Below, one piece after another: positions 49,371 to 58,616 of a stretch of DNA of 64,000 nt. Position 1 is the stretch's first letter; each line of letters opens with the position of its first letter. The notes beneath the pieces were generated by a model. That model was not told where the DNA came from. It ran no database searches and saw nothing but the letters and a program-made list of their open reading frames with translations. The DNA is from Beduinella massiliensis (GTDB lineage: Bacteria; Bacillota; Clostridia; Christensenellales; Aristaeellaceae). Position numbers and translations under genes: made by a program. The stretch is from NCBI RefSeq assembly GCF_900199405.1, contig NZ_LT963430.1, forward strand, positions 2,139,605 through 2,203,604, read 5' to 3'.

Positions 49371-50855
49371 TCACGCTTTAAACGGGTTTTCATCCCTATA
49401 CAGCATGCTCTTAGGCTGATTAAAGGCGATGTCTTCAACGCCAAGGCATTTTATCGCGGCGAAGAGTGCTTTCCCTACATGCGAAAACGCGACGGCGCCG
49501 TGATGCGGGTAGTGCTTGGCGATCAAGACGTGCCTGTAAAAGCGGCCCATTTCCGGTATGGCGAAAACGCCGATGCCGCCGAACGAGCGAGTCGCGACGG
49601 GAAGAATCTCTCCTTGCGCGATGTAGCTGTGCAGCGTCGTATCTGCGCTGCTTTGCAGGCGGAAGAACGTAATCTCTCCGGCCTTTAAATCGCCCTCCAA
49701 GGTGCCGCGCGTGATGTCGGGTTCCACGTCCGGCTCGAGGGAGCGCTTCATGATGCGCTGGAATTTCATCTCGCCCTTTGCGAGATGGCAGATGGGCGTG
49801 TTGCCGCAATGGAACCCCATAAAGGTATCCGTGAGGGCGTAATCGTACTTGCCCTTGATTTCGCTCTCATACATATCCTTGGGGACGGAGTTGTTGATGT
49901 CCAGCAGCGTGGGGGCATTCTCCGTGACACAGGCGAGGATGTACTCGCTGAGCGCTCCATAGATGTCGACCTCGCAGGAGACGGGAATCAGGCGCGAGGT
50001 CAGGCGCGCGTTGACGTAGCAGGGAACGAAGCCGAACTGCGTCTGGAAAGAGGGCCAGCACTTATTGGCAAAGCAATAGTAATCGCTCGCGCCCTTATTC
50101 TGCTCCGCCCAATCGAGCAGGGTGATTTCATACTGCGCCAAGCGGGGAAGAATGCCCGGCATGCGGTTTCCTTCTCCAAGCTCTTTTTCCATGTCCGCAA
50201 TCACTTCCGGAATGCGCGGATCGTCCTTGTGCGCCTGATAGGCGGCATACAGATCCAGCTCGGAGTTTTCCTGAATCTCCACGCCCAGGTCAAAAAGCGC
50301 CTTGATCGGGCCGTTGCAGGCCAGGAAGTCGTAAGGACGCGGGCCGAACGTAAATATCTTCAGCTTTCCCAGTCCCAACTGAACGCGCGCGACGGGCACA
50401 AACTCTGCGATCATCGCGGAGATTTCCGCCGCGGTGCCCACCGGGTATTCGGGAATATATGGGCGTAAATGGCGCAGTCCCAAGCTGTAGCTGGCGTTCA
50501 GCATGCCGCAGTAAGCGTCGCCTCTTCCTTCGATCAGGGAGTCCCTGCTTTCTTCCGCTGCGGCGATCACCATCGTAGGGCCTGCAAACTTTTGAATCAG
50601 CTGCGTTTCCGGGCCTTCGGGTCCGAAATTTCCCAAGAACAGGACGAGCGCATTGCATTCGCTTTGCCGAAGCTCCTCGAGCGCCTTTAAGCCGTCTTTT
50701 TCGTTCTCGACGGTTGTTTGAACTTCCACAATTTCTCCGCCCGCCTTGCGGTAAGCCTCAACGACCGCTGAACGTCTGCGCGAAGACAGCGCGATGGGGA
50801 AGCAGTCCCTGCTGACGGCGACGATCCCCAGCTTCACGTCGGGAATATTGCGCAT
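49371..50855 (-). CDS. L-fucose/L-arabinose isomerase-family protein
   Basis: A 494-residue protein of the FucI/AraA-like superfamily. The N-terminal Rossmann-like part (KLGIVAVSRDCFPIALSSRRR, ALVLFLGNFGPEGPE) and the C-terminal metal-site region (CEVDIYGALSEYIL, DTFMGFHCGNTP, HHGAVAFSHVGKAL) fit this family. The true sugar is unknown, and no fucose or arabinose kinase, aldolase or transporter is adjacent. ATG follows AGGAGG by 8 nt. Convergent with xpt. Confidence 0.82.
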   Translation of the reverse strand: MRNIPDVKLGIVAVSRDCFPIALSSRRRSAVVEAYRKAGGEIVEVQTTVENEKDGLKALEELRQSECNALVLFLGNFGPEGPETQLIQKFAGPTMVIAAAEESRDSLIEGRGDAYCGMLNASYSLGLRHLRPYIPEYPVGTAAEISAMIAEFVPVARVQLGLGKLKIFTFGPRPYDFLACNGPIKALFDLGVEIQENSELDLYAAYQAHKDDPRIPEVIADMEKELGEGNRMPGILPRLAQYEITLLDWAEQNKGASDYYCFANKCWPSFQTQFGFVPCYVNARLTSRLIPVSCEVDIYGALSEYILACVTENAPTLLDINNSVPKDMYESEIKGKYDYALTDTFMGFHCGNTPICHLAKGEMKFQRIMKRSLEPDVEPDITRGTLEGDLKAGEITFFRLQSSADTTLHSYIAQGEILPVATRSFGGIGVFAIPEMGRFYRHVLIAKHYPHHGAVAFSHVGKALFAAIKCLGVEDIAFNQPKSMLYRDENPFKA

Positions 50856-50891
50856 GAATCATACCTCCTGAAATAAAAAATTCGTCGCCTT

Positions 50892-50920
50892 ATTCTATCA
50901 CAAAAAGAACGGAATGGAAA
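50892..50920 (-). promoter_or_regulatory. Candidate promoter of the isomerase-like gene
   Basis: Minus-strand TTTCCA, 17-nt spacer, TAGAAT. Both boxes are imperfect. Confidence 0.4.
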
Positions 50921-50947
50921 TGCCTGTTTTGATACCTTGTCGTTTGT

Positions 50948-50975
50948 TTGCATACGATGGAAAATATGGTACAAT
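50948..50975 (+). promoter_or_regulatory. Promoter of the nfo operon
   Basis: TTGCAT, 16-nt spacer, TACAAT. The leader to nfo is about 125 nt; I see no conserved RNA element in it. Confidence 0.5.
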
Positions 50976-51107
50976 AAAGCCTGATAAAAGGGACGGCTGC
51001 TCCTTGCACTCGTTTTTCGCCGAATCAAAAACCTGATCGCCCAGCGCAGAACGCGTAGACGTGATCCGCTCCCGACCTGTCTCGCGCCTGAATCAAAAGG
51101 AGGAAAT

Positions 51108-51941
51108 ATGCTGCATATTGGATGTCACCTTTCGGCCGCAAAAGGTTTTGAAGCGATGGGGCGTCAAGCCGTCGCCATCGATGCGGATACCTTTCAGTTT
51201 TTTACCCGAAACCCGCGCGGTGGAAATGCTAAAGCGATCGATCTGGACGACGTGCAAAATTTACGGCAAATCCTGCGCACGCACGAATTTCCCGTTATAC
51301 TGGCCCATGCCCCCTATACGCTCAACGGCTGTTCTGCGGATGAAAGCATCCGCGCCTTTGCCACGCGCACGATGCGCGAGGATCTCGATCGGCTGGAATA
51401 CCTGCCGGGCAATTTGTATAACTTCCATCCGGGCTCGCATGTCGGGCAGGGGGTGGAACGCGGCATCGAGCTGATCTGCCAGATGCTCGACGAGGTGCCG
51501 CTGGAGGACCTGCATACGACCGTCTTATTGGAAACGATGGCCGGAAAGGGCAGCGAGGTAGGCAGAACTTTCGAGGAAATTCGCGCGATCATCGACGGCG
51601 CACGCCACGGAGAGCTGCTCGGCGTATGCCTGGATACCTGCCATGTCTACGACGCCGGATACGACATCGTGGGCGATCTGGATGGCGTGCTGCGGCGCTT
51701 TGACGAGGTGATCGGCCTTGACAGGCTCCGGGCAGTCCATCTGAACGACAGCAAAAACCCCTTTGAGAGCCATAAGGACCGTCACGAAAAAATCGGGCAG
51801 GGCAGCATCGGCCTGGACGCGTTCGTCCGCATCGTCAATCATCCGCGCCTATGTCATCTACCGTTTTATCTCGAAACGCCCAACGAATTGGACGGCTACG
51901 CAGCGGAAATCGCGTTGCTGCGCGCACATTACGCACCATGA
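51108..51941 (+). CDS. nfo: Endonuclease IV
   Basis: Zinc-dependent AP endonuclease of base-excision repair. The 277-residue protein begins GCHLSAAKG and has [54 protein letters not shown] and [22 protein letters not shown], i.e. the full set of metal ligands. The ATG follows AAAGGAGG. It overlaps the next repair gene by 4 nt (ATGA). Confidence 0.96.
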   Translation: MLHIGCHLSAAKGFEAMGRQAVAIDADTFQFFTRNPRGGNAKAIDLDDVQNLRQILRTHEFPVILAHAPYTLNGCSADESIRAFATRTMREDLDRLEYLPGNLYNFHPGSHVGQGVERGIELICQMLDEVPLEDLHTTVLLETMAGKGSEVGRTFEEIRAIIDGARHGELLGVCLDTCHVYDAGYDIVGDLDGVLRRFDEVIGLDRLRAVHLNDSKNPFESHKDRHEKIGQGSIGLDAFVRIVNHPRLCHLPFYLETPNELDGYAAEIALLRAHYAP

Positions 51942-52648
51942 AATACGATGGCGAAAGCCTGCATCGCTGGGTCTTGGCACATGCAGAGCCTTCTTATCAG
52001 GCGTTTTCCGCTTCTCTGCTGCCAAACGTACCGGATTTGCTCGGTGTGCGTCTGCCTGTGCTCAGACGCCTTGCGCGCGTACTGGCGAAAGAGGACGCTG
52101 CGTATTACGTCTCGAAAATTTCCAACGCTTCCTTCGAGGAACGAATGCTGCGCGGGATGGTAATCGGCTACGCAAACGCAGAAGAAGAAACGCGCTGGCG
52201 CTGGGTTGACGTTTACCTGCCCGTCATCGACAACTGGTCTATCTGCGACAGCTTCTGTGCTACGCTTGCCGGACGAATGGGTGAGGAGGAAGCTCGCCGT
52301 GCATGGCCGCGCGTAAAAGCTTATTCCGCAAGCGAGCAGCCTTTTACGGCCCGTTTCGGCGTGGTGATGATGATCGACATGTATATGCGCCCGGAATCGA
52401 TCGATGACGTGCTCTGCGCGCTTCCCGGCGTGCGGTGCGAGGCGTACTATGCTCGAATGGCTGTCGCCTGGGCTTTAGCGACGGCATGGGGTTATTTCCC
52501 GGCTAAAACCCGGCATTGCATGCAGGAAGCAGCATTCGATCCATGGGTTATAGAAAAGGCGGCTCAAAAGATGATCGAGTCACGGCGCGTCACAGCTTCG
52601 GACAAAGCGGAAATTCGCAGAACCTATCGCAGGAGGAATCGGTCATGA
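51938..52648 (+). CDS. DNA alkylation repair protein (AlkD-like HEAT-repeat glycosylase)
   Basis: A 236-residue all-helical protein of the AlkD/AlkC superfamily that removes alkylated bases. Helical repeats are seen throughout, with [53 protein letters not shown] and [12 protein letters not shown] typical of AlkD. An AP site made by this protein would be the substrate of the nuclease encoded just upstream. Both ends overlap neighbours by an ATGA, so translation is coupled. Confidence 0.9.
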   Translation: MKYDGESLHRWVLAHAEPSYQAFSASLLPNVPDLLGVRLPVLRRLARVLAKEDAAYYVSKISNASFEERMLRGMVIGYANAEEETRWRWVDVYLPVIDNWSICDSFCATLAGRMGEEEARRAWPRVKAYSASEQPFTARFGVVMMIDMYMRPESIDDVLCALPGVRCEAYYARMAVAWALATAWGYFPAKTRHCMQEAAFDPWVIEKAAQKMIESRRVTASDKAEIRRTYRRRNRS

Positions 52649-53565
52649 AATCCATTCAAACCGTCACGGTTGTCGGCTTAGGAGCGCTGGGCATTCTCTT
52701 TGCATATCAGCTTTCGCGCGCCTTGCCCAAGTCCGACCTGCGCATTTTAGCCGATGAAGCGCGCATCGCCCGTTACAGGCGGGAGGGGGTTTTCTGCAAC
52801 GGACATCCCTGTGATTTCCAATATGTCGCTCCATCGGATCCCTGCGCGCCGGCCGATCTTTTGCTCTTCACCGTCAAGCAGGGCGGCCTGAAGGCTGCGA
52901 TCGACATCGCCGCCGCTCACGTAGGTCCCGATACGATTCTCCTCTCAGCGCTCAACGGCATCTCCAGCGAGCGGGAAATCGCGGAGCGTTACGGCAAAGA
53001 GCGCGTGCTCTATTGCGTCGCGCAGGGAATGGACGCCGTCAAGAAAGGAAACCGTCTAACCTATGCGCATCCCGGGCTCCTGTGCTTCGGCGAAGAAACC
53101 CCCGGTGTCGTCAGCGATCGCATGCAAAAGGTATCGGATTTCTTTAGGTCGGTCGGTATCGCACATGAGGCGGTCGAAGATATGCTGCACAGGCAGTGGG
53201 GAAAACTGATGCTGAACGTAGGCGTCAATCAGACCGTCGCTGTCTTCAGGGGAAATTACGGCACGATTCAAGTTCCCGGAGAGGCGCGGGAACTGATGAT
53301 CGCGGCGATGCGCGAGGTAATGGCGCTCGCCCCCTACGAGGGCATACGTCTGACGGAGGAAGACCTCTCCTATTGGCTGAGCTTATTGGATACCCTTGCG
53401 CCGGAAGGAAAGCCGTCAATGGCGCAGGACATTGAGGCCGGCCGCGACACAGAGGTCGAGCTTTTTTCCGGAACGGTATGCCGTCTTTCGCAGTTGCATG
53501 GTCTGCACGCGCCCATTAACGAACGTCTGTATCGCACGATACGGGAGATGGAGAAGACAAAGTGA
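52645..53565 (+). CDS. panE: 2-dehydropantoate 2-reductase (ketopantoate reductase) family
   Basis: NADPH-dependent reductase of 306 residues from the pantothenate pathway family. The dinucleotide motif is VVGLGALGILFAYQL, followed by LLLFTVKQGGLKAAI, the catalytic Lys region LHRQWGKLMLNVGVNQ and KPSMAQDIEAGRDTEVELFSGTV near the C-terminus. Whether it makes pantoate or acts on another 2-keto acid is open, as panB/panC are not adjacent. ATG 52645 overlaps the previous stop and follows AGGAGG. Confidence 0.88.
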   Translation: MKSIQTVTVVGLGALGILFAYQLSRALPKSDLRILADEARIARYRREGVFCNGHPCDFQYVAPSDPCAPADLLLFTVKQGGLKAAIDIAAAHVGPDTILLSALNGISSEREIAERYGKERVLYCVAQGMDAVKKGNRLTYAHPGLLCFGEETPGVVSDRMQKVSDFFRSVGIAHEAVEDMLHRQWGKLMLNVGVNQTVAVFRGNYGTIQVPGEARELMIAAMREVMALAPYEGIRLTEEDLSYWLSLLDTLAPEGKPSMAQDIEAGRDTEVELFSGTVCRLSQLHGLHAPINERLYRTIREMEKTK

Positions 53566-53613
53566 AAAGGAACTATGAAAGAGGGGCTGCATGAGGACAA
53601 AAACGTGGTGTCC

Positions 53614-53676
53614 GCCGCCCGAATACACCGGGCGGCAAGTGTATTCAGAAGAATGACTACGTCGTGTTCACACGAC
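53614..53676 (+). other. Mutually exclusive hairpins after panE
   Basis: GCCGCCCG (53614-53621) can pair with CGGGCGGC (53629-53636), or GAATACAC (53621-53628) can pair with GTGTATTC (53639-53646); both cannot form fully together. A third stem GTCGTG / CACGAC follows at 53661-53676. There is no ORF in 53566-53801. Confidence 0.6.
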
Positions 53677-53700
53677 AATATTTAATTGAAAATACAAAAC

Positions 53701-53750
53701 CGCTTGGGGCACCCCTTTTTATGTAGGGGTACCCCAAGCGTTCTCTTTTT
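53701..53750. terminator. Strong terminator between panE and the ABC transporter operon
   Basis: 15-bp stem with one mismatch (CGCTTGGGGCACCCC and GGGGTACCCCAAGCG), 10-nt loop, tail TTCTCTTTTT on the plus strand; the minus strand has a shorter TTTTG tail. Confidence 0.88.
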
Positions 53751-53801
53751 AGATCCTCCATAGCCGCATACCCTAACAAGGAAATGGGGAAGAGGCCAGG
53801 A

Positions 53802-55073
53802 TTATGAAGCCTTCGCCTCTCTGATAGCGTTTGCGGGCCTTTTACGCTGCGCGCCGCTCCATGCGTGCATGACGAGCGCTACAGCGATGACGCCATAGGA
53901 GATGAAGACGCGGAAATACTCGCCGATCGCAGCGTTGCCGAATACATTTTTGCCTGCATCCGGCGCTACGATAAAGAGCAGGTGAAACAGAATACAGCCG
54001 AGCAGCGCCTGCGCGTTCGTCGCGCGCACGATCGACGCGCCGCCAACCAGAATCGCAGCGCCTGCATACAGGCCGACCTGCTCATGCGCGCCATACGTTT
54101 GCAAGCTGCCCATGTTTTGCACGAAGATGAGCTGTCCCCAGCCTGCCAGGATCGTCGAAATAATGATCGCGATGATCCGGATGCGGTTGACGTTAATGCC
54201 CGAGGCGTTTGCTACCGCGCCGCTTTGGCCGACCGCGCGGAACTGTTGTCCAAGCCTCGTCCGCATGATGATGACGTTGAACAGACAAAGAACGGCGACC
54301 AGTCCAAATGTAGCCATCGGGACGTTCACCTTGGAGAACAGGGCCTTCATCGCCGGGATTTGAATGAGCAGGCAGGCAGCAGCAGGGAAAGCGAGGCATA
54401 CACAAAGGCGTTTCGCATCCCGATTGCCGGAAAGCAAATACCTTACGACGCAATACACCGCTATCACGGCCATGAATACGTACAGCGCCTGTTCAAAGGG
54501 GAGCTTCCACAGGCCGTCCAGTGCGTACTTAAGCCCGCCTTCACGGGAAAGATCCATCGTGTTAGCGACGCCCACCGAGCCTTTGATGACCAACGATGGG
54601 TTCTTTAGAGGGATCAGATTGCCGAAAACGAACAGGAAAAGAAGCTGATACAGTCCATTGGCGAAGTAGCCGAGGATCATCGAGCCGATCATTTCCTGCC
54701 CTTTCATCTTGTTGAGCAGCTTGCCGATCAAAAAACCAAACAGGCCCGCGATCGGCACGGTCATCAGTGCCGCAACGAGAAAACCCCAAATACCAGGAAT
54801 GCCCCATTCGAGCACCCATAGCAGGGCGATTTGCGCGCCCATCGCACCGATTGTGATCGCGAAGTTGATGCCCATGCCCGCGACGATCGGAATAATCAGC
54901 GCGAGCACCAGAAAGGCGTTGCGCGATAACCGGCTGAACAGCTCAAACATGACGTGGGAGGGAGCCATTCCCGACAGGAACATGCACACCGCACAAAGCA
55001 GTACGAACATCACCGTTACCGCGTTTTCGCGCAGGAAGTCTGAAAAAAGCTTGCGGTCACGCACGTGAAGCAC
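53802..55073 (-). CDS. ABC transporter permease, BMP/nucleoside type (second permease)
   Basis: A 423-residue inner-membrane permease of the branched-chain/ribose-type (PF02653) fold with about ten helices. Typical segments are IPIVAGMGINFAITIGAMGAQIALL, GFLIGKLLNKMKGQEMIGSMILGYF (in part) and VGGASIVRATNAQALLGCILFHLL; AVGQSGAVANASGINVNRIRI is the cytoplasmic coupling loop. It overlaps the 5' neighbour permease by 17 nt. Last gene of the operon. Confidence 0.9.
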   Translation of the reverse strand: MLHVRDRKLFSDFLRENAVTVMFVLLCAVCMFLSGMAPSHVMFELFSRLSRNAFLVLALIIPIVAGMGINFAITIGAMGAQIALLWVLEWGIPGIWGFLVAALMTVPIAGLFGFLIGKLLNKMKGQEMIGSMILGYFANGLYQLLFLFVFGNLIPLKNPSLVIKGSVGVANTMDLSREGGLKYALDGLWKLPFEQALYVFMAVIAVYCVVRYLLSGNRDAKRLCVCLAFPAAACLLIQIPAMKALFSKVNVPMATFGLVAVLCLFNVIIMRTRLGQQFRAVGQSGAVANASGINVNRIRIIAIIISTILAGWGQLIFVQNMGSLQTYGAHEQVGLYAGAAILVGGASIVRATNAQALLGCILFHLLFIVAPDAGKNVFGNAAIGEYFRVFISYGVIAVALVMHAWSGAQRKRPANAIREAKAS

Positions 55074-56922
55074 CTCCTGACTTTGTCAGCGCATATAGGA
55101 TGATGCCGTTAGAAATCAGGATACGCAGCGTCTCCGAGATCGTGCTCTGCGGCACGAGCACGTTGGCGACCGGCATGCCCAGCGTCAGAACCCCCTGAAA
55201 CAGGAATGTGCCAAGGATGACGTGGCTGATACGCGCTCGTGAAGTGCTGGCCCCGCCGATCAGGATGGCGGACGCCGCAACGAAACCGAGCTGGCGGGGC
55301 GCTTGATAGAGCTGCATAAAGCCATAGCTTTGGCTGTATACGATGATCCCCACCGCACCGAGCATCGTCGACAGCATCGTGCCAATGATGCGCATCCGAT
55401 CGACGTTGATGCCAGTCGCCTCCGCGAAACGCGGGTTATTGCCTGCCGCGCTCATGGCGATGCCCGTCTTAGAGCGCATGAACAGCCACATAAGCAGGCA
55501 GCACAGCCCCATAAACAAAAGCAGGCCCGTAGGAATCGTTACGCCGAAGATTTTAAAGGAAAGAAAGTCGTTCAGCAGGTGGCGATAGGAGGACTTGAGG
55601 CTCAGCGTAACGCGCAGCCCGTCGCCCAGCGGCCACTTGAGTTCCGGTGAGTTAAAGGGGAGCACCAGCCAGCCGATGCACATGAGGGATACGATCGAGT
55701 AGCCGACGTAGGTCGTGACTGCCATCTCGTTTCCCTTGAGCCTGTTGAGCAACAGCGCGTACAGGAAACCCAGCACCGCTGAAATCACCAGACCGACGGC
55801 GACCGCAAAGATAAATCCTATCCAACCGCTGAGTCCCCACTCAATGCAGAGCAGGCCTCCCAGCAGACCGCCGATAATGCCCAGCGGCAGTCCCAGGTTC
55901 AAGCTGATGCCGCACTGTATGCCCGGCAGCATCGCAAGCACGAGCACGCTGTTCATGCCCATTCGGACGATGGTATTCCCGAGCAGCGCCGGAAGCGACA
56001 GGTCGTACAGCACAGCCAGAAGGCAAAGGAGCACGAAGAACATGCCGATGATGAGACGGGGGAGACCGAGTTTCCTGACGAGCGGCTGATAGAAAAGCAC
56101 CAGCAGCGCCAGAATAACGAGTCCAATCGCAACCGTAATCAGGTTCATGCCGTTCCGCATGATAAAGTATTGCGCGCTGTTGTGCTGCGTGCCGGAAGCC
56201 GCCAAAAAGCGGTCGTACTGCGTTTCAAAACTGTCGCCCGCGCTGTAGGTAATCGCCGTCACGGTGGGCTTCAGCGTATCAAGGATCTCGTCGTCCAATT
56301 CCGGGAAGATCATCTTCAGATTCGCTTTGAGCGCCTCGTATCTTTCATCTACGACGCCCTGCAAGCGAAGCATTTCCTCGCTCGCAGTAAATCCCGAGAG
56401 ATCGACGGTCCTTTCGGTGGAGATCGTATCGATTTCAGTTTCCGAGTCAGCTGCGACCTCTTCCTCCGCCGTCGCAGCGAGCTCGTCGGCGTGCTGTTCG
56501 ATGTAAAGAGCCTGCGCCGCGGACTGTTCGATGAAATAATCGCGCTGGGCCTGCGAAAGCGCCTCGATTGCGTTCTTGATTTCGGTGGTATCGAGCGCGG
56601 AGATGTCCACGGAATCAAACTGCGCCTTTGCGCGCGCTTCTTCTTCCGCCTTTGCGGACGCCTCGCGTACCGCGGACATCCCGCCGCCTTCAGCTTTGAC
56701 CTTCGCCGCCGCTTCTGCCTTCGCAGCTTTAACGTATGCCTCCGTAGCGCCCGCGCCCGCAGTATTCAGCACCGACTGCAAACGCATGGTGGTCAGCATA
56801 TTCTGTCCGGCTGAACCGCTTCGGATCGTCAGACCGTACCCGCCCGTGCAGATGAGCACAAGCGCGGCCACCACGAGGATGGAAGCGGCGATCTTCTGCG
56901 CGGGGGTTGCCTTTTTAAGCAT
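55057..56922 (-). CDS. ABC transporter permease with large N-terminal extracytoplasmic insertion
   Basis: A 621-residue permease of the same family. A first helix at residues about 10-31 is followed by roughly 225 residues (33-257) rich in Ala, Glu and Lys (EAYVKAAKAEAAAKVKAEGG; coiled-coil-like) before the second helix at 258-278, and then the normal permease fold (GNNPRFAEATGINVDRMRII coupling loop; ILIGGASTSRARISHVILGTF). Relatives without the insertion are about 350-400 residues. The insertion should face the cell exterior. ATG 56922 follows AAAGGAG by 9 nt and overlaps the ATPase gene by 8 nt. Confidence 0.88.
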   Translation of the reverse strand: MLKKATPAQKIAASILVVAALVLICTGGYGLTIRSGSAGQNMLTTMRLQSVLNTAGAGATEAYVKAAKAEAAAKVKAEGGGMSAVREASAKAEEEARAKAQFDSVDISALDTTEIKNAIEALSQAQRDYFIEQSAAQALYIEQHADELAATAEEEVAADSETEIDTISTERTVDLSGFTASEEMLRLQGVVDERYEALKANLKMIFPELDDEILDTLKPTVTAITYSAGDSFETQYDRFLAASGTQHNSAQYFIMRNGMNLITVAIGLVILALLVLFYQPLVRKLGLPRLIIGMFFVLLCLLAVLYDLSLPALLGNTIVRMGMNSVLVLAMLPGIQCGISLNLGLPLGIIGGLLGGLLCIEWGLSGWIGFIFAVAVGLVISAVLGFLYALLLNRLKGNEMAVTTYVGYSIVSLMCIGWLVLPFNSPELKWPLGDGLRVTLSLKSSYRHLLNDFLSFKIFGVTIPTGLLLFMGLCCLLMWLFMRSKTGIAMSAAGNNPRFAEATGINVDRMRIIGTMLSTMLGAVGIIVYSQSYGFMQLYQAPRQLGFVAASAILIGGASTSRARISHVILGTFLFQGVLTLGMPVANVLVPQSTISETLRILISNGIILYALTKSGGASRA

Positions 56923-58519
56923 GACCGTCAGCTCCTTTCTCCGGTTTGATGCCCGACATCGCCAGACCGAAATCCGCGTCGGAGCTATCCGGTGGCAGAA
57001 CGTCCACCACCTTGCCTTCCGCCACGATGGCGATGCGGTCGCAGATCGAACGAAGCTCAAGCAGCTCCGACGAAACCATGACGACCGTCATACCCATCTC
57101 GCGATTGAGCTTGACAAGCGTTTCGAGGACGAGCTTCTTTGCGCCGATATCGATGCCTCGTGTGGGCTCGGACACGAATAACAGCTTGGGGTTCATCGTC
57201 AGCGCACGCGCAATACACACCTTCTGCTGATTTCCGCCGGAAAGCGTGCCGGTGTGCTGCAGGGGAGAGGTACAGCGAATGTCCAGCTCTTGAATCATGC
57301 GTTTGGCGTGCTCCCGAATTTTTCGGCCGTTTTTGAAGTGCATGCCCGCGACGCTGGTCAAAAAATCGCCGTTGATCTGCATGGCGTTGAAGACGATGTT
57401 GTCCTCGATGGACTCATCCAGAAGCAGCCCGACGCCGCGCCGGTCCTCCGATACCATCGCCAACCCGCTTTGCAGGGCTTTGCGCGCATTATTCAGTTCC
57501 ATCGGGTTTCCGTAGAGCTCTACCTCGCCCGCAGCCGGATAAACACCCATAATGCCATTGGGGATGCCGACTTTTCCCTGTCCAGCCAGACCGCCGATGC
57601 CGAGAATTTCTCCTTCCCGCACGTTCAGCGTCACGTCCGATACCTCTTCGCCCGGCATATCTACGCTCAGACGGCGAATAGAGAGCGCGACACGCGCGTC
57701 CGGGTCGGGCTGCTTCGGCTCCGCCTTGACCATCGCCTCGCCCTTGCGCCCGATCATCAGCTCTGCCAGTTCGACGATGGTGGTATCCTTCGATTCTCGC
57801 GCGGTGACGAGCTGACCGTCGCGCAGGATGGTAATAGAGTTGGACGCTGCGATCACCTCGTCCAGCCGGTGGGTGATGAAGATGATCGCAATCCCCTGCG
57901 CAGCAATCTTTTTCATGACCGAAATGAGCTGTTCCGCTTCGCTTTCCGTCAGCACGGCGGTCGGCTCGTCAAACACGAGCAGTTTTACGCCCGTCTTGTC
58001 GATCTCACGGGCAATTTCGACGAACTGCATATAGCCGACCGGCAGGCCGTTGACCAGCGTGTATTCATCGATTCCCATGCCCACGCTGTCCAGCGCGCTG
58101 CGGGCGTCCACAGCCATCGCCTTCATATCGAGCTGTTCCAGATTCCTTCCGAACACCCGGCTGAGCACGCCGGGCCTGGAAATCTCGCGGTTCAGCTTGA
58201 TATTTTCCGTAATCGTAAAACCCGGAAGCAGCATGAATTCCTGATGGACCATGCCGATACCCTTGAGCATGGCGTCGTGTGGGGAAGAGATGGTCACCTT
58301 TTCGCCATCCAGATAGACCTCGCCTTCAAACCCGCCGGTGTCGTGAATGACGGGCATGCCAAAGAGCACGTTCATCAGCGTGCTCTTGCCCGCGCCGTTT
58401 TCACCGAGCAGCGCATGAATCTCGCCGGGACGAATGCGGACGGTTACATCCGACAGCACGGTGTTCTCGCCGTAGCGCTTGGTGATGCCCTTCATTTCCA
58501 GTACGTATTCTGCACCCAA
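56915..58519 (-). CDS. ABC transporter ATP-binding protein with two ABC domains
   Basis: A 534-residue double ATPase of the sugar/nucleoside (YufO/RbsA-like) type. The first domain has Walker A GENGAGKST and Walker B LLVFDEPTAVL but a poorly conserved signature. The second has a degenerate P-loop region (GLAGQGKVGI) and a good signature LSGGNQQKV. This asymmetry is normal for the group. The TTG start at 58519 stands 9 nt after GGAGG; the ATG at 58495 is the alternative. Confidence 0.92.
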   Translation of the reverse strand: MGAEYVLEMKGITKRYGENTVLSDVTVRIRPGEIHALLGENGAGKSTLMNVLFGMPVIHDTGGFEGEVYLDGEKVTISSPHDAMLKGIGMVHQEFMLLPGFTITENIKLNREISRPGVLSRVFGRNLEQLDMKAMAVDARSALDSVGMGIDEYTLVNGLPVGYMQFVEIAREIDKTGVKLLVFDEPTAVLTESEAEQLISVMKKIAAQGIAIIFITHRLDEVIAASNSITILRDGQLVTARESKDTTIVELAELMIGRKGEAMVKAEPKQPDPDARVALSIRRLSVDMPGEEVSDVTLNVREGEILGIGGLAGQGKVGIPNGIMGVYPAAGEVELYGNPMELNNARKALQSGLAMVSEDRRGVGLLLDESIEDNIVFNAMQINGDFLTSVAGMHFKNGRKIREHAKRMIQELDIRCTSPLQHTGTLSGGNQQKVCIARALTMNPKLLFVSEPTRGIDIGAKKLVLETLVKLNREMGMTVVMVSSELLELRSICDRIAIVAEGKVVDVLPPDSSDADFGLAMSGIKPEKGADGHA

Positions 58520-58542
58520 CTAGGTGTCCCTCCTCTAAGGAA

Positions 58543-58581
58543 GGCCGACCCGCCTCAACGCCTGAGTGAAGCGGGTCGGCC
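58543..58581 (-). other. Hairpin between binding-protein and ATPase genes
   Basis: 11-bp stem GGCCGACCCGC / GCGGGTCGGCC with a 17-nt loop and no proper T-run. Probably a partial terminator or mRNA-stabilising stem that raises the level of the binding-protein message. Confidence 0.65.
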
Positions 58582-58616
58582 CTCTTTGCCGGAATCAATC
58601 CGTTTTGAATGATGGA

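Noticed and set aside
57254-58612. 452-codon plus-strand frame opposite the ABC ATPase
   Set aside because: Opposite strand is an unmistakable double ABC ATPase; no independent evidence for the plus-strand frame.
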